NCBI RefSeq assembly: GCF_900112645.1
Contig: NZ_FOMO01000002.1
Coordinates: forward strand, 181,593-245,592
Length of the DNA: 64,000 nt
Reading direction: 5' to 3'
From: Phytopseudomonas straminea
GTDB lineage: Bacteria; Pseudomonadota; Gammaproteobacteria; Pseudomonadales; Pseudomonadaceae
The position numbers were made by a program, and so were the translations under genes. The notes below the pieces were generated by a model. The model ran no database searches. It worked only from the letters and a program-made list of their open reading frames with translations, and was not told the DNA's origin. Positions 8,319 through 16,956 of this stretch are shown piece by piece (position 1 is the stretch's first letter; every line of letters starts with the position of its first letter).

Positions 8319-8462
8319 CTACGTGGGAATTAATGACCAGCAAGCAGCTTTTCCTCCTGCCCCGACACGGCAATCAACTGGAAAGACAGGCGGCCTATTC
8401 CCGTCGGCGTGCAAGCGAACGAATTATTTACGAGTCAAGGACAGAATCGAGCGGAGGATGGT

Positions 8463-10001
8463 ATGGGAAACGCTGTTGCGGTAACACGGTTCGATCAAGC
8501 GGTATCGGTAGAAACATCCCTCAAGCCACATAACACCATTACCAACCTGCACGCGGCCAAAAAGAAGATTCTCTTTGTCAGTCCCGAGCTGGCCGACCTG
8601 ATAAAGGTGGGCGGCCTGGGTGACGTTTCCGCGTCGCTGCCACGGGCAATGAACGCCGACCACGACGTGCGCGTGCTGATCCCCGGCTATCGCCAGGTGC
8701 TGCAAAGCGGCCACGCCATCCGCGATGTCGGCAGCGTGCCGGGACACGCGGCCCTGCCGCCCGCCCGTATCGGCTGCATGACGCTGCCCGACGGGCTGAT
8801 CGTCTATGTGCTCATTTGCCCCGAACTGTACGACCGCGATGGCACGCCCTATGGCGACGCCCAAGGGCGCGACTGGCAGGACAACCACATCCGTTTCGCC
8901 AGCCTCGGCCTCGCCGCCGCCGAGATCGCCGCCGGCACCGCCTGCCTGAGCTGGTGCCCGGAAGTGGTTCACGCCAACGACTGGCCCGCCGCCCTGGCGC
9001 CCGCCTACATGAGCTGGCGCGGCCTGCAGACGCCGACCGTGTTCACCATCCACAACCTCGCCTACCAGGGCCTGTGCAGCCTGGAATGCAGCCCGGAACT
9101 GGGCCTGCCCTCCTCGGCTTGTGGCCACCAGGGCATGGAATTCTATGGTCGCCTGTCGTTCCTCAAGGCCGGCCTGGTGTACTCGGATCACGTCACCACG
9201 GTGAGCGAGAACTACGCCCGCGAGATCACCACCCCGGAATTTGGCTGCGGCCTGGAAGGCATGCTGCAGTTCAAGGTGCAGCTCAATCAGCTCAGCGGCA
9301 TCCCCAACGGCATCGACGACAGCTGGGATTCGGTCAACGACCCGCACCTGGTGCAGGGCTTTGATGCCCACGACTGGGAAGGCAAGCGCGCCAATAAACG
9401 CCACGTCGAGCAGATGTTCGGTCTGGAGCAAAATGAAGGCCCGCTGTTCGCCGTGGTTTCGCGCCTGGTACAGCAGAAAGGCATCGACATGACCCTGGAG
9501 ATCGCCGACACCATCGTTGCCGAAGGCGGTCGTATCGCGATCATCGGCCGTGGCGAGGAGCACCTTGAGGAAGCCGTCCGAGAGCTGGCCCGTCGTCATC
9601 CAGGCAAGGTCGGCGCCAACGTCGGTTTCAACGAAGCGGATGCGCGCTGCATGTTCGCCGGCAGCGACTTCCTCCTGATGCCGTCGCGTTTCGAACCTTG
9701 CGGCCTCAGCCAGATGTACGCCCAGCGCTTCGGCTCGCTGCCGATCGCCCGCGCCACCGGCGGCCTGGCCGACACCATCGAAGACGGCGTCAACGGCTTC
9801 CTGTTCAAGGAGCCGAGCAGCGACAGCTACCTGACTGCCGTGCGCCGCGCCATGGCCATCCACCGCAACCCGGAACTGCTCAACGCCATGCGTGCCCATG
9901 CCATGGCCGCGCCACTGTACTGGAAGCAGTCGGTGGAGCCCTATGCCGCGCTATACCGCAAGCTGGTAGCAGCGAAAACATCGGGTGGGAAACTGGTCTG
10001 A
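8463..10001 (+). CDS. glgA: Glycogen (starch) synthase GlgA
   Basis: 512 residues. GT5 fold: LIKVGGLGDVSASLP near residue 46 is the KXGGL ADP-glucose-binding loop, HANDWPAALAP and FTIHNLAYQG follow, and the C-terminal Rossmann half has SRLVQQKGID and PSRFEPCGLSQMYAQRFG, the E-x7-E-like region. The start is the ATG at 8463, because GGAGG lies six bases upstream; earlier ATGs lack a site. The stop overlaps the treZ start by one base. It polymerises ADP-glucose into alpha-1,4-glucan, which TreY/TreZ downstream can convert to trehalose. No glgC is visible in the window, so the ADP-glucose source is elsewhere or absent. Confidence 0.95.
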   Translation: MGNAVAVTRFDQAVSVETSLKPHNTITNLHAAKKKILFVSPELADLIKVGGLGDVSASLPRAMNADHDVRVLIPGYRQVLQSGHAIRDVGSVPGHAALPPARIGCMTLPDGLIVYVLICPELYDRDGTPYGDAQGRDWQDNHIRFASLGLAAAEIAAGTACLSWCPEVVHANDWPAALAPAYMSWRGLQTPTVFTIHNLAYQGLCSLECSPELGLPSSACGHQGMEFYGRLSFLKAGLVYSDHVTTVSENYAREITTPEFGCGLEGMLQFKVQLNQLSGIPNGIDDSWDSVNDPHLVQGFDAHDWEGKRANKRHVEQMFGLEQNEGPLFAVVSRLVQQKGIDMTLEIADTIVAEGGRIAIIGRGEEHLEEAVRELARRHPGKVGANVGFNEADARCMFAGSDFLLMPSRFEPCGLSQMYAQRFGSLPIARATGGLADTIEDGVNGFLFKEPSSDSYLTAVRRAMAIHRNPELLNAMRAHAMAAPLYWKQSVEPYAALYRKLVAAKTSGGKLV

Positions 10002-11737
10002 TGCCTGAAGCGAAACAGAGACACGGCGCCTGGCCGGATGAAACCGGCCACACTCACTTTGCCTTGTGGGCGCCGGACGCCAAAAGCGTCGCGGTAAAGC
10101 TGCAAGACGACACCCAACATGCGATGACGGCCAGCGACAACGGCTGGTACGCCGCCACCCTCCCGGTGGCGGCAGGCACCGACTATCACTACCTGATCGA
10201 CGAGCACCTGCTGGTGCCCGACCCCGCTTCGCGCTGGCAGGCCAACGATGTGCACGGCCCCAGCCGGGTCGCCGATCCATCCCGCTATCAATGGCGCAAT
10301 GCTGGCTGGCAGGGGCGCCCCTGGCAGGAAACGGTGCTTTACGAAGTTCACGTCGGCACCCTGGGCGGTTACCAGAGCGCGCAGGCGCGCTTGCAGGAAC
10401 TGGCCGACCTGGGCGTTACCGCCATCGAACTGATGCCCCTGGGTGAATTCCCGGGCGGTCGCAACTGGGGTTACGACGGCGTGCTGCCCTTCGCCCCGGA
10501 TTCGTCCTACGGCACCCCGGACCAGTTGCGCGCACTGATCGACCACGCCCACGAACTGGGCCTGATGGTGTTCATCGACGTGGTGTACAACCACTTCGGC
10601 CCGGACGGCAATTACCTGGGCCAATACGCCAGCGATTTCTTCCGCGAAGACGTGCACACGCCCTGGGGCCCGGCCATCGATTTTCGTCGTCGCCAGGTGC
10701 GCGACTACTTCATCGACAACGCTCTGATGTGGGTGCACGACTACCGGGTCGACGGCTTGCGCTTCGACGCCGTGCACGCCATCGGCGAGCGCGACTTCCT
10801 TATCGAAATGGCCGAACGGCTGCACGCCTCGATTCCCGCCTCGCGTCATCTGCACCTGGTGCTGGAAAACGAGCACAATGACGCCGAGCTGCTGCAGCAA
10901 GGCTTCGTCGCCCAGTGGAACGACGACGGCCACAACGTGCTGCATCACCTGCTGACCGGCGAGCACGAAGGCTACTACGCCGACTTCGCCAGCGATGCCA
11001 CGCACAAGCTCGCCCGCTGCCTGCGCGAAGGGTTCATCTACCAGGGTGAAACCACCCGCCACGGCACCGCTCGTGGCAGCAGCAGCGGCCACCTGCCGCC
11101 GAGTGCCTTCGTGCTGTTCCTGCAGAACCATGATCAGGTCGGCAACCGTGCCGTCGGTGAGCGTCTGCGTACGCTGGCCGAGGATGACGCCCTGAAGAGC
11201 GCCACCGCCCTGCTGCTGCTCAGCCCGATGATTCCCTTGCTGTTCATGGGCGAGGAATGGGGCAGCGAGCAGCCGTTCCAGTTCTTCACGTCGCACAACG
11301 ACGAGCTCGGTGAAGCGGTACGCAAGGGCCGCCAGAACGAATTCAAGGATTTCTCCAAGTTCTCCGGCCAGGCCATTCCTGCCCCCAACGACGCCAGCAC
11401 CTTCGAGACCTCCAAGCCCGACCACCACAGCCGCGACACGGCGGATGGCAGAGCCTGGTTGGCGTTCTATCGCGAGCTGCTGAGCTTGCGCCACCAACAC
11501 ATCGTGCCGCGCCTGGCCAGTAGCCAGGCCCTGGATAGCCGGGTGCTCGGCGAGGCCGCTGTGGCTGCCAGCTGGCAGCTTGGCGACGGCCAGGTGCTGC
11601 ATATCGCCCTTAACCTGGGCGGCGAGCCGGTTGGCTCTGCTTTACCGCAATCCGCCCGCACCCTGTTCAGTTATCGCGCCGATGGTGATCATCTGCTCGC
11701 TCGCAGCGTGCGGGTTGTGCTGGAGGGCACGGTATGA
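10001..11737 (+). CDS. treZ: Malto-oligosyltrehalose trehalohydrolase TreZ
   Basis: 578 residues, GH13. An N-terminal beta-sandwich (HFALWAPDAKSVAVKL) is followed by the barrel: FIDVVYNHFGPDGNY (region I), RVDGLRFDAVHAI with the nucleophile Asp (region II), LVLENEHND with the acid Glu (region III) and LQNHDQVGNRA (region IV). ENEHND and LFMGEEWGSEQPF are typical of TreZ. It cleaves the terminal trehalose made by TreY. The start is the ATG sharing its A with the glgA stop (TGATG). The end overlaps malQ by four bases. Confidence 0.95.
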   Translation: MPEAKQRHGAWPDETGHTHFALWAPDAKSVAVKLQDDTQHAMTASDNGWYAATLPVAAGTDYHYLIDEHLLVPDPASRWQANDVHGPSRVADPSRYQWRNAGWQGRPWQETVLYEVHVGTLGGYQSAQARLQELADLGVTAIELMPLGEFPGGRNWGYDGVLPFAPDSSYGTPDQLRALIDHAHELGLMVFIDVVYNHFGPDGNYLGQYASDFFREDVHTPWGPAIDFRRRQVRDYFIDNALMWVHDYRVDGLRFDAVHAIGERDFLIEMAERLHASIPASRHLHLVLENEHNDAELLQQGFVAQWNDDGHNVLHHLLTGEHEGYYADFASDATHKLARCLREGFIYQGETTRHGTARGSSSGHLPPSAFVLFLQNHDQVGNRAVGERLRTLAEDDALKSATALLLLSPMIPLLFMGEEWGSEQPFQFFTSHNDELGEAVRKGRQNEFKDFSKFSGQAIPAPNDASTFETSKPDHHSRDTADGRAWLAFYRELLSLRHQHIVPRLASSQALDSRVLGEAAVAASWQLGDGQVLHIALNLGGEPVGSALPQSARTLFSYRADGDHLLARSVRVVLEGTV

Positions 11738-13812
11738 GCGATGCACGCCTGGCAGAACTGAGCAAGGCCGCGGGCCTGAGCGTCGACTGGATCGACGCCG
11801 ACGGCAACGCCCAATCGGTCAAACCCGAACACCAGCGTCGCCTGCTCGAAGCCCTTGGTTACCCCGCGGCTGACGACGAGCAGATCGACGCCAGCCTGGC
11901 GCAGCTGCAGCACCGCCAGAACAACCTGGCCCTCGGCCCACTGGTCACCCTCGATCAGCAGCAGGCCCTGGATCTGACCCGGTACTTTCCGCCGGGCACG
12001 CCATTCGAGATTCAGCTGGAACAGGGCGAACGCCTGGACGGCCGACTGGACGACAGCGGTCGCCTGCCGGTGATCGGCACCATCGGTTATCACCAGTTGC
12101 GCATCGCCGGTGGCGAAGTGACCCTCGCCGTAGCGCCCGCCGCCTGCCCGAGCGTTGCCGAACTGGCCGGTCGCAGCGACGCGAAGATCTGGGGCCTCAG
12201 CGCCCAGCTGTATTCGCTGCGTCGCCCGGGTGACGGCGGCCTGGGCGACACCCAGGCGCTGGAATCTCTGGTGCGCAGCGCGGCGGCCCGCGGCGCCGAT
12301 GCCGTGGCGATCAGCCCGATGCACGCAATGTTCAGCGCCAACCTGCACACTTACAGCCCCTACTCGCCCTCCAGCCGCCTGTTCTTCAACGTGCTGCATG
12401 CTGCACCGGCCAGTGTGCTCGGCGAAGCGGCGGTTCAGCAGGCGATCCGCACTTGCGGGCTGGCCGACGAACTAGCGCGCCTGGAAGGCCTGGAGCTGAT
12501 CGACTGGCCGGGCGTCGCCAGTGCGCGCGTGCAGATATTGCGGCAGCTGCATGCCGATTTCGCTGTCAGCATTCATCCGCTGCAGGCCGACTTCGAGGCC
12601 TTTCGCCAGGCCGGCGGCGAGGCCCTGCGCCAGCACTGTCGCTTCGAGGCGCTGCGCGGTTTCATGGACCTCAACGGCCTGCCGGTCGACTGGCGGGCTT
12701 GGCCCGAGCAGTACCGCGACCCTGCCAGCGCGGCGGTCGAGCAGTTCTGCGAAGGCCATCAGCACGAGATCGAATTCCACGCCTTCGCCCAATGGCTGGT
12801 CGCCCGCTGCCTGCACGGCGCGCAGGCGGCAGCCCGTGAAGCCGGCATGGCGGTCGGCCTGATCGCCGACCTGGCCGTCGGCGCCGATGCCGCCGGCAGC
12901 CAGGCCTGGGGCCGCCAGGCCGAACTGCTGCAGTCGGTCAGCGTCGGCGCACCGCCGGACATCCTCAACCGCTCGGGGCAGAACTGGGGCGTGTCGGCGT
13001 TTTCGCCCCAGGGCCTGCAACAGAACGGCTTTCGCGCCTACATCGAAATGCTGCGCGCCAACCTGGCTCACGCCGGTGGTATGCGCATCGACCACGTGAT
13101 GACCCTGCGCCGTCTGTGGGTGATTCCCGAGGGCGAGGATTCTTCCGCCGGCGCCTACCTCAACTATCCGTCCCATGATCTGCTGCGTCTGCTGTGCCTG
13201 GAGGCCGAGCGCCACCGCGCGCTGATCATCGGCGAAGACCTGGGCACGGTGCCCGACGGCCTGCGTGAAGAACTGGCGGCGCGCAACATTCTCGGCATGC
13301 GCGTGCTGCTGTTCGAGCAAAGCAACGGCCACTTCCACGCCCCGGCCCATTGGCCGCGCGACGCCCTGGCCACCACCACCACCCATGATCTGCCGAGCAT
13401 TCGCGGCTGGCTCGCCTCCCGCGACATTCATTGGCGCCAGGCTGCGGGCCACCGCAGCGACGACTACACCAGACAGGATCACCAATTGCGCGCCCAGGAA
13501 ACCCGAGCACTGCACCAGGCCTTGCACGATCACGGCCACGCCACCGCCGAACAGATGGATGACGGCCAGCAACTGGACGCCAGCATCGCCTTCATCGGCA
13601 GCACCCCAGCGCCGCTGGTGCTGCTGCCGCTGGAAGATGCCATGGCTGCCACCGAACAGCCCAACCTGCCAGGCCCGGGCGACGAACACCCGAACTGGCG
13701 CCGCCGCTGGGCCGAACCTGCCGAGGGCATGCTCGACGCCCCGGCAGTCGCGCACCGCCTCCAGCGCCTGCAGTGGGCCCGCAACCTGGCCGAGGGCCTC
13801 GGCCATGACTGA
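11734..13812 (+). CDS. malQ: 4-alpha-glucanotransferase (amylomaltase) MalQ
   Basis: 692 residues, GH77. The N-terminal extra domain (SDARLAELSKAAGLSVDWID) is the one seen in proteobacterial MalQ. The barrel carries GLSAQLYSLRRPGDGGLGD, LIADLAVGADAAGSQAW, GAPPDILNRSGQNWG (250s-loop region) and MRIDHVMTLRRLW (nucleophile Asp). IIGEDLGTVPDGLREEL supplies the acid Glu and TTTHDLPSIRGW the third carboxylate. It transfers maltodextrin segments between chains, supplying linear substrate to TreY and GlgP. ATGA overlap with treZ; its last eight bases contain the treY start. Confidence 0.95.
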   Translation: MSDARLAELSKAAGLSVDWIDADGNAQSVKPEHQRRLLEALGYPAADDEQIDASLAQLQHRQNNLALGPLVTLDQQQALDLTRYFPPGTPFEIQLEQGERLDGRLDDSGRLPVIGTIGYHQLRIAGGEVTLAVAPAACPSVAELAGRSDAKIWGLSAQLYSLRRPGDGGLGDTQALESLVRSAAARGADAVAISPMHAMFSANLHTYSPYSPSSRLFFNVLHAAPASVLGEAAVQQAIRTCGLADELARLEGLELIDWPGVASARVQILRQLHADFAVSIHPLQADFEAFRQAGGEALRQHCRFEALRGFMDLNGLPVDWRAWPEQYRDPASAAVEQFCEGHQHEIEFHAFAQWLVARCLHGAQAAAREAGMAVGLIADLAVGADAAGSQAWGRQAELLQSVSVGAPPDILNRSGQNWGVSAFSPQGLQQNGFRAYIEMLRANLAHAGGMRIDHVMTLRRLWVIPEGEDSSAGAYLNYPSHDLLRLLCLEAERHRALIIGEDLGTVPDGLREELAARNILGMRVLLFEQSNGHFHAPAHWPRDALATTTTHDLPSIRGWLASRDIHWRQAAGHRSDDYTRQDHQLRAQETRALHQALHDHGHATAEQMDDGQQLDASIAFIGSTPAPLVLLPLEDAMAATEQPNLPGPGDEHPNWRRRWAEPAEGMLDAPAVAHRLQRLQWARNLAEGLGHD

Positions 13813-16600
13813 GTTGCGCGCCAGTGTTCGCCTGCAGTTTCACAAGGGCTTCACCCTCGATGATGCCGTGCCCCTGGTCGACTATTTCGCACGCCTGGGC
13901 ATCAGCCATATCTACGCCTCGCCGCTGCTCACCGCACGACCTGGCTCCATGCACGGCTACGACGTGGTCGATCCGACTCGCGTCAACCCCGAGCTGGGCG
14001 GCGAGGCGGCCCTGGAGCGGCTGGTCACGGCCCTGCGCAGCAAAGGCATGGGGCTGATCCTGGATATCGTCTCCAACCACATGGCGGTGGGCGGCGATGC
14101 CAACCCCTGGTGGCTGGATGTGCTCGAATGGGGCGCCAACAGCGCCTATGCGAAATTCTTCGACATCCACTGGCAGTCCCACGACCCGCTGCTGCGCGGC
14201 CAGTTGCTGGTGCCGTCCCTGCGCAGCGACTACGGCGAGGTGCTGGCTGCCGGCGAGATCGAGTTGCACTTCGATGCCAAGCGCGGCCTGTTCTACGCCA
14301 AGCACTACGACCACCGCTTCCCGATCAATCCGCCGACCTACGGCGACGTGCTGCAACACAGCGGCCATCCCGAGCTGCAGGCCCTGGGCCGACGTTTTGC
14401 GGCCCTGGACGACAGCGCCGACGGCCAGCGCCAGGCGAGCGTGCTATTTCGCGAACTGGTCGCCCTGGCCAGCAAGGCCGGGCATGCCATCGAGCGTGCC
14501 CTGGCCAGCCTGCGGCCTGCCGAGGGGCAGAACTTCGAAGCCCTTCATCAGCTGCTCGAACGCCAGCATTACCGTCTGGCCAGCTGGCGCACTGCGGCGG
14601 ATGACATCAACTGGCGGCGCTTTTTCGACATCAACGAACTGGGCGGCCTCAAGGTCGAGCGCCACGACGTGTTCGAAGCGACCCACGAGAAGATTTTCGA
14701 GCTGATCGAAAAAGGCCTGGTCGACGGCCTGCGTATCGACCATGTCGACGGCCTGGCCAACCCACGTGCTTACTGCCGCAAGCTGCGCCGCCGCGTCGAG
14801 CGGCTGCTGCCGAAACGACCAACGAATCTGCAGGGTGGCCGTTTTCCGATCTATGTCGAGAAGATCCTCGGCGAAGGCGAACAGCTACCCCGCGACTGGG
14901 GCGTGGATGGCACCACCGGTTACGAATTCATGAACCAGGTATCGCTGCTGCAACACGCGCCGGATGGCGAACCGGTACTGGCGAAACTGTGGAGCGAAAC
15001 CAGTGGCCGTGATGCCGACTTCATGGCCGAGGTACGCGAGGCACGCCAGCTGGTGCTGACCACTTCCCTGGCCGGCGACCTGGAAGCGCTGGCCCAGGGC
15101 CTGTTGCTGGTCGCCCGTGACGACATCGCCACCCGCGACCTGACCCTGGGCGCTATCCGCCGCGCGCTACTGGAGCTGATCACCCATTTCTCGGTGTACC
15201 GCACCTACGTGTCGGCCGCTGGGCGCAGCGCCAACGACCAGGCGGTGTTCGACCATGCCCTGGAAGGCGCCCGCACGACGCTGGCCGAAGGCGACTGGCC
15301 GCTGCTCGAACACCTCGACAGCTGGCTCGGCGGCCAGGCCCTGTCGCAACTGCCGCCGAGCCCCCAGCGCAAGCGCCGGGCGAAGATGATCGAGCGCTTC
15401 CAGCAACTCACCTCACCAGCCGCCGCCAAGGCCGTGGAAGACACCGCCTGTTATCGCAGTGCAGTGCTGCTGTCGCGTAACGACGTGGGCTTCGACCCGC
15501 AGCAATTCAGCGCGCCGGTGCAGGCCTTCCATGACGGTTGCGTCGAGCGGGCCCGGCATTTCCCGGCCAACCTGCTGACCACCGCGACCCACGACCACAA
15601 ACGCGGCGAAGACACCCGCGCGCGCCTGACCGTTCTGAGCGAACGCGCCGAGTGGTTCGCCGAGCGTTGCCAGCACTGGCGCGAACTGGCTGCGCCGCTG
15701 CGCGATGAATTGGACGACGGCCTGGCGCCCTCGCCCGGTGACGAGCTGATGCTGCTGCAGATCCTGCTTGCCTGCTGGCCGCTGGATCTGCGCGCCGACG
15801 ATGCCGAAGGCCTGCAGAGCCTCACCGAGCGCCTCACCGCCTGGCAGGAAAAGGCCGTGCGCGAGGCCAAGTTGCGCAGCACCTGGAGCAACCCTAACGA
15901 GCGTTACGAGCAGGCCTGCAGAAAGTATCTGCACGCCCTGCTCAGCAGCGATCAGGCCACCGAGTTGCGCGGCGAGGTCTGCCGCGCCGCCGCAGAAATC
16001 GCGCCTGCCGGCGCCCTCAACAGCCTCGTTCAAAGCCTGCTGCGCATGAGCGTGCCAGGGGTGCCCGATCTGTATCAGGGCTGCGAATTCTGGGACTTCT
16101 CCCTGGTCGACCCGGACAACCGCCGCCCGGTGGATTTCGCCGCTCGCCGCCAGGCCCTGGCTGACGGCCAACCGCTTGCCCAGGCCCTCGAACACTGGCA
16201 TGACGGCCACGTGAAGCAGGCGCTGATCGCCGCCACCCTGCAGGCTCGCCAGCAACACGCGCAACTGTTTGCCAAAGGCGATTACCAGCCACTGCAGGTC
16301 GAGGGTGAGCATGCCGAGCGGGTCGTCGCATTCCTGCGCAGCCACGGCGAGCAGCACGCCATCATCGTGGTGCCGCGCTTGAGCGCCAAATTGCTGGGCG
16401 ACAGCGCCATGCCGCTGATCGCCGCCGACCAATGGGGCGACACCCGTATCGCCCTGCCCGCTGCGCTCGCCGACAAGCCCCTGCGCAGCGCGTTCGACCC
16501 TGCCAACCCAATGCCCAACAACGGTCACCTCGCGTTGTGCAAGGTGCTGCGCGATGTCCCCGTCAATCTGCTGATCGCCCCTAGCCAATCTCAGGAGTAA
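13805..16600 (+). CDS. treY: Maltooligosyltrehalose synthase TreY
   Basis: 931 residues, normal for the family. It begins MTELRASVRLQFHKGFTLDD and carries HIYASPLLTARPGSMHGYDVVDPTRVNPELGG, the TreY hallmark. The GH13 regions follow: LILDIVSNHMAV, GLRIDHVDGLANP (nucleophile), IYVEKILGEGEQLP (acid Glu) and TATHDHKRGEDTRAR. It isomerises the reducing-end alpha-1,4 linkage to alpha,alpha-1,1, giving a trehalose end for TreZ. The start overlaps malQ by eight bases. The five genes from glgA to treY have no gaps, so one polycistronic mRNA is very likely. Confidence 0.95.
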   Translation: MTELRASVRLQFHKGFTLDDAVPLVDYFARLGISHIYASPLLTARPGSMHGYDVVDPTRVNPELGGEAALERLVTALRSKGMGLILDIVSNHMAVGGDANPWWLDVLEWGANSAYAKFFDIHWQSHDPLLRGQLLVPSLRSDYGEVLAAGEIELHFDAKRGLFYAKHYDHRFPINPPTYGDVLQHSGHPELQALGRRFAALDDSADGQRQASVLFRELVALASKAGHAIERALASLRPAEGQNFEALHQLLERQHYRLASWRTAADDINWRRFFDINELGGLKVERHDVFEATHEKIFELIEKGLVDGLRIDHVDGLANPRAYCRKLRRRVERLLPKRPTNLQGGRFPIYVEKILGEGEQLPRDWGVDGTTGYEFMNQVSLLQHAPDGEPVLAKLWSETSGRDADFMAEVREARQLVLTTSLAGDLEALAQGLLLVARDDIATRDLTLGAIRRALLELITHFSVYRTYVSAAGRSANDQAVFDHALEGARTTLAEGDWPLLEHLDSWLGGQALSQLPPSPQRKRRAKMIERFQQLTSPAAAKAVEDTACYRSAVLLSRNDVGFDPQQFSAPVQAFHDGCVERARHFPANLLTTATHDHKRGEDTRARLTVLSERAEWFAERCQHWRELAAPLRDELDDGLAPSPGDELMLLQILLACWPLDLRADDAEGLQSLTERLTAWQEKAVREAKLRSTWSNPNERYEQACRKYLHALLSSDQATELRGEVCRAAAEIAPAGALNSLVQSLLRMSVPGVPDLYQGCEFWDFSLVDPDNRRPVDFAARRQALADGQPLAQALEHWHDGHVKQALIAATLQARQQHAQLFAKGDYQPLQVEGEHAERVVAFLRSHGEQHAIIVVPRLSAKLLGDSAMPLIAADQWGDTRIALPAALADKPLRSAFDPANPMPNNGHLALCKVLRDVPVNLLIAPSQSQE

Positions 16601-16605
16601 CACCC

Positions 16606-16938
16606 ATGAGCGCAAAAGAAGACCGCATCCGTGAGTTCGCCTACCAGATCTGGGAATCCGAAGGGAAACCCCACGGCCAGGCCAAACGCCACTGGGAAAT
16701 GGCCACCAAGCTGGTCGAAGCCGAGCAGACGCCCGGCAAGGCCACGCCCAAGCGCGTAAGCAAGCCCAAGGCCGCTGCTGAAGGCGCCGCCCCTGCGGCA
16801 CCTATCAAACCTCGCGCCAGCAAGGCAACGCCCAAGGCCGACACCGAAAAACCTGCTCTGCTCAAACCGGCCAAGGCACCCTCCAAGGCCAAACCCAGCA
16901 CCACCCCCAAGCCTGCCGCCAAGAAGCCCAAGGCCTGA
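16606..16938 (+). CDS. DUF2934 protein with Lys/Ala/Pro-rich tail
   Basis: 110 residues. Residues 5-35 (EDRIREFAYQIWESEGKPHG and the following HWEMA segment) are a clear DUF2934 domain. The remaining two thirds is low-complexity Lys-Ala-Pro sequence (KPKAAAEG, KATPKAD, KPAAKKPKA), like histone-H1-type tails that bind DNA or RNA non-specifically. The Shine-Dalgarno AGGAG overlaps the treY stop (TAA at 16598), giving tight coupling. Its place between treY and glgX suggests a role linked to glucan metabolism or stress, but no function is established. Confidence 0.8.
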   Translation: MSAKEDRIREFAYQIWESEGKPHGQAKRHWEMATKLVEAEQTPGKATPKRVSKPKAAAEGAAPAAPIKPRASKATPKADTEKPALLKPAKAPSKAKPSTTPKPAAKKPKA

Positions 16939-16956
16939 TACCAGGAGCCACCCAGA

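Larger units (their letters stand above)
7760..8462 (+). other. Long non-coding region and leader upstream of glgA
   Basis: About 700 bases between the divergent LysR gene and glgA, with lower GC than the flanks. It holds a TTGACA promoter candidate (7938), a four-fold AAN run (7966-7978), three copies of a CTTAGTT motif, and several small hairpins such as GCCTGC/GCAGGC at 8171-8198 and CAGC/GCTG near 8225-8241. If transcription starts near 7973 the glgA mRNA leader would be about 490 bases. I see no convincing protein gene on the plus strand here. Confidence 0.5.

Noticed and set aside
8333..8533. A 66-codon plus-strand frame running into glgA
   Set aside because: No ribosome site, overlaps the clear glgA start in another frame, and has unlikely composition.
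15413..16801. Antisense frame over the treY 3' end and the DUF2934 gene
   Set aside because: No start signal, no motifs, and the sense genes are unambiguous.
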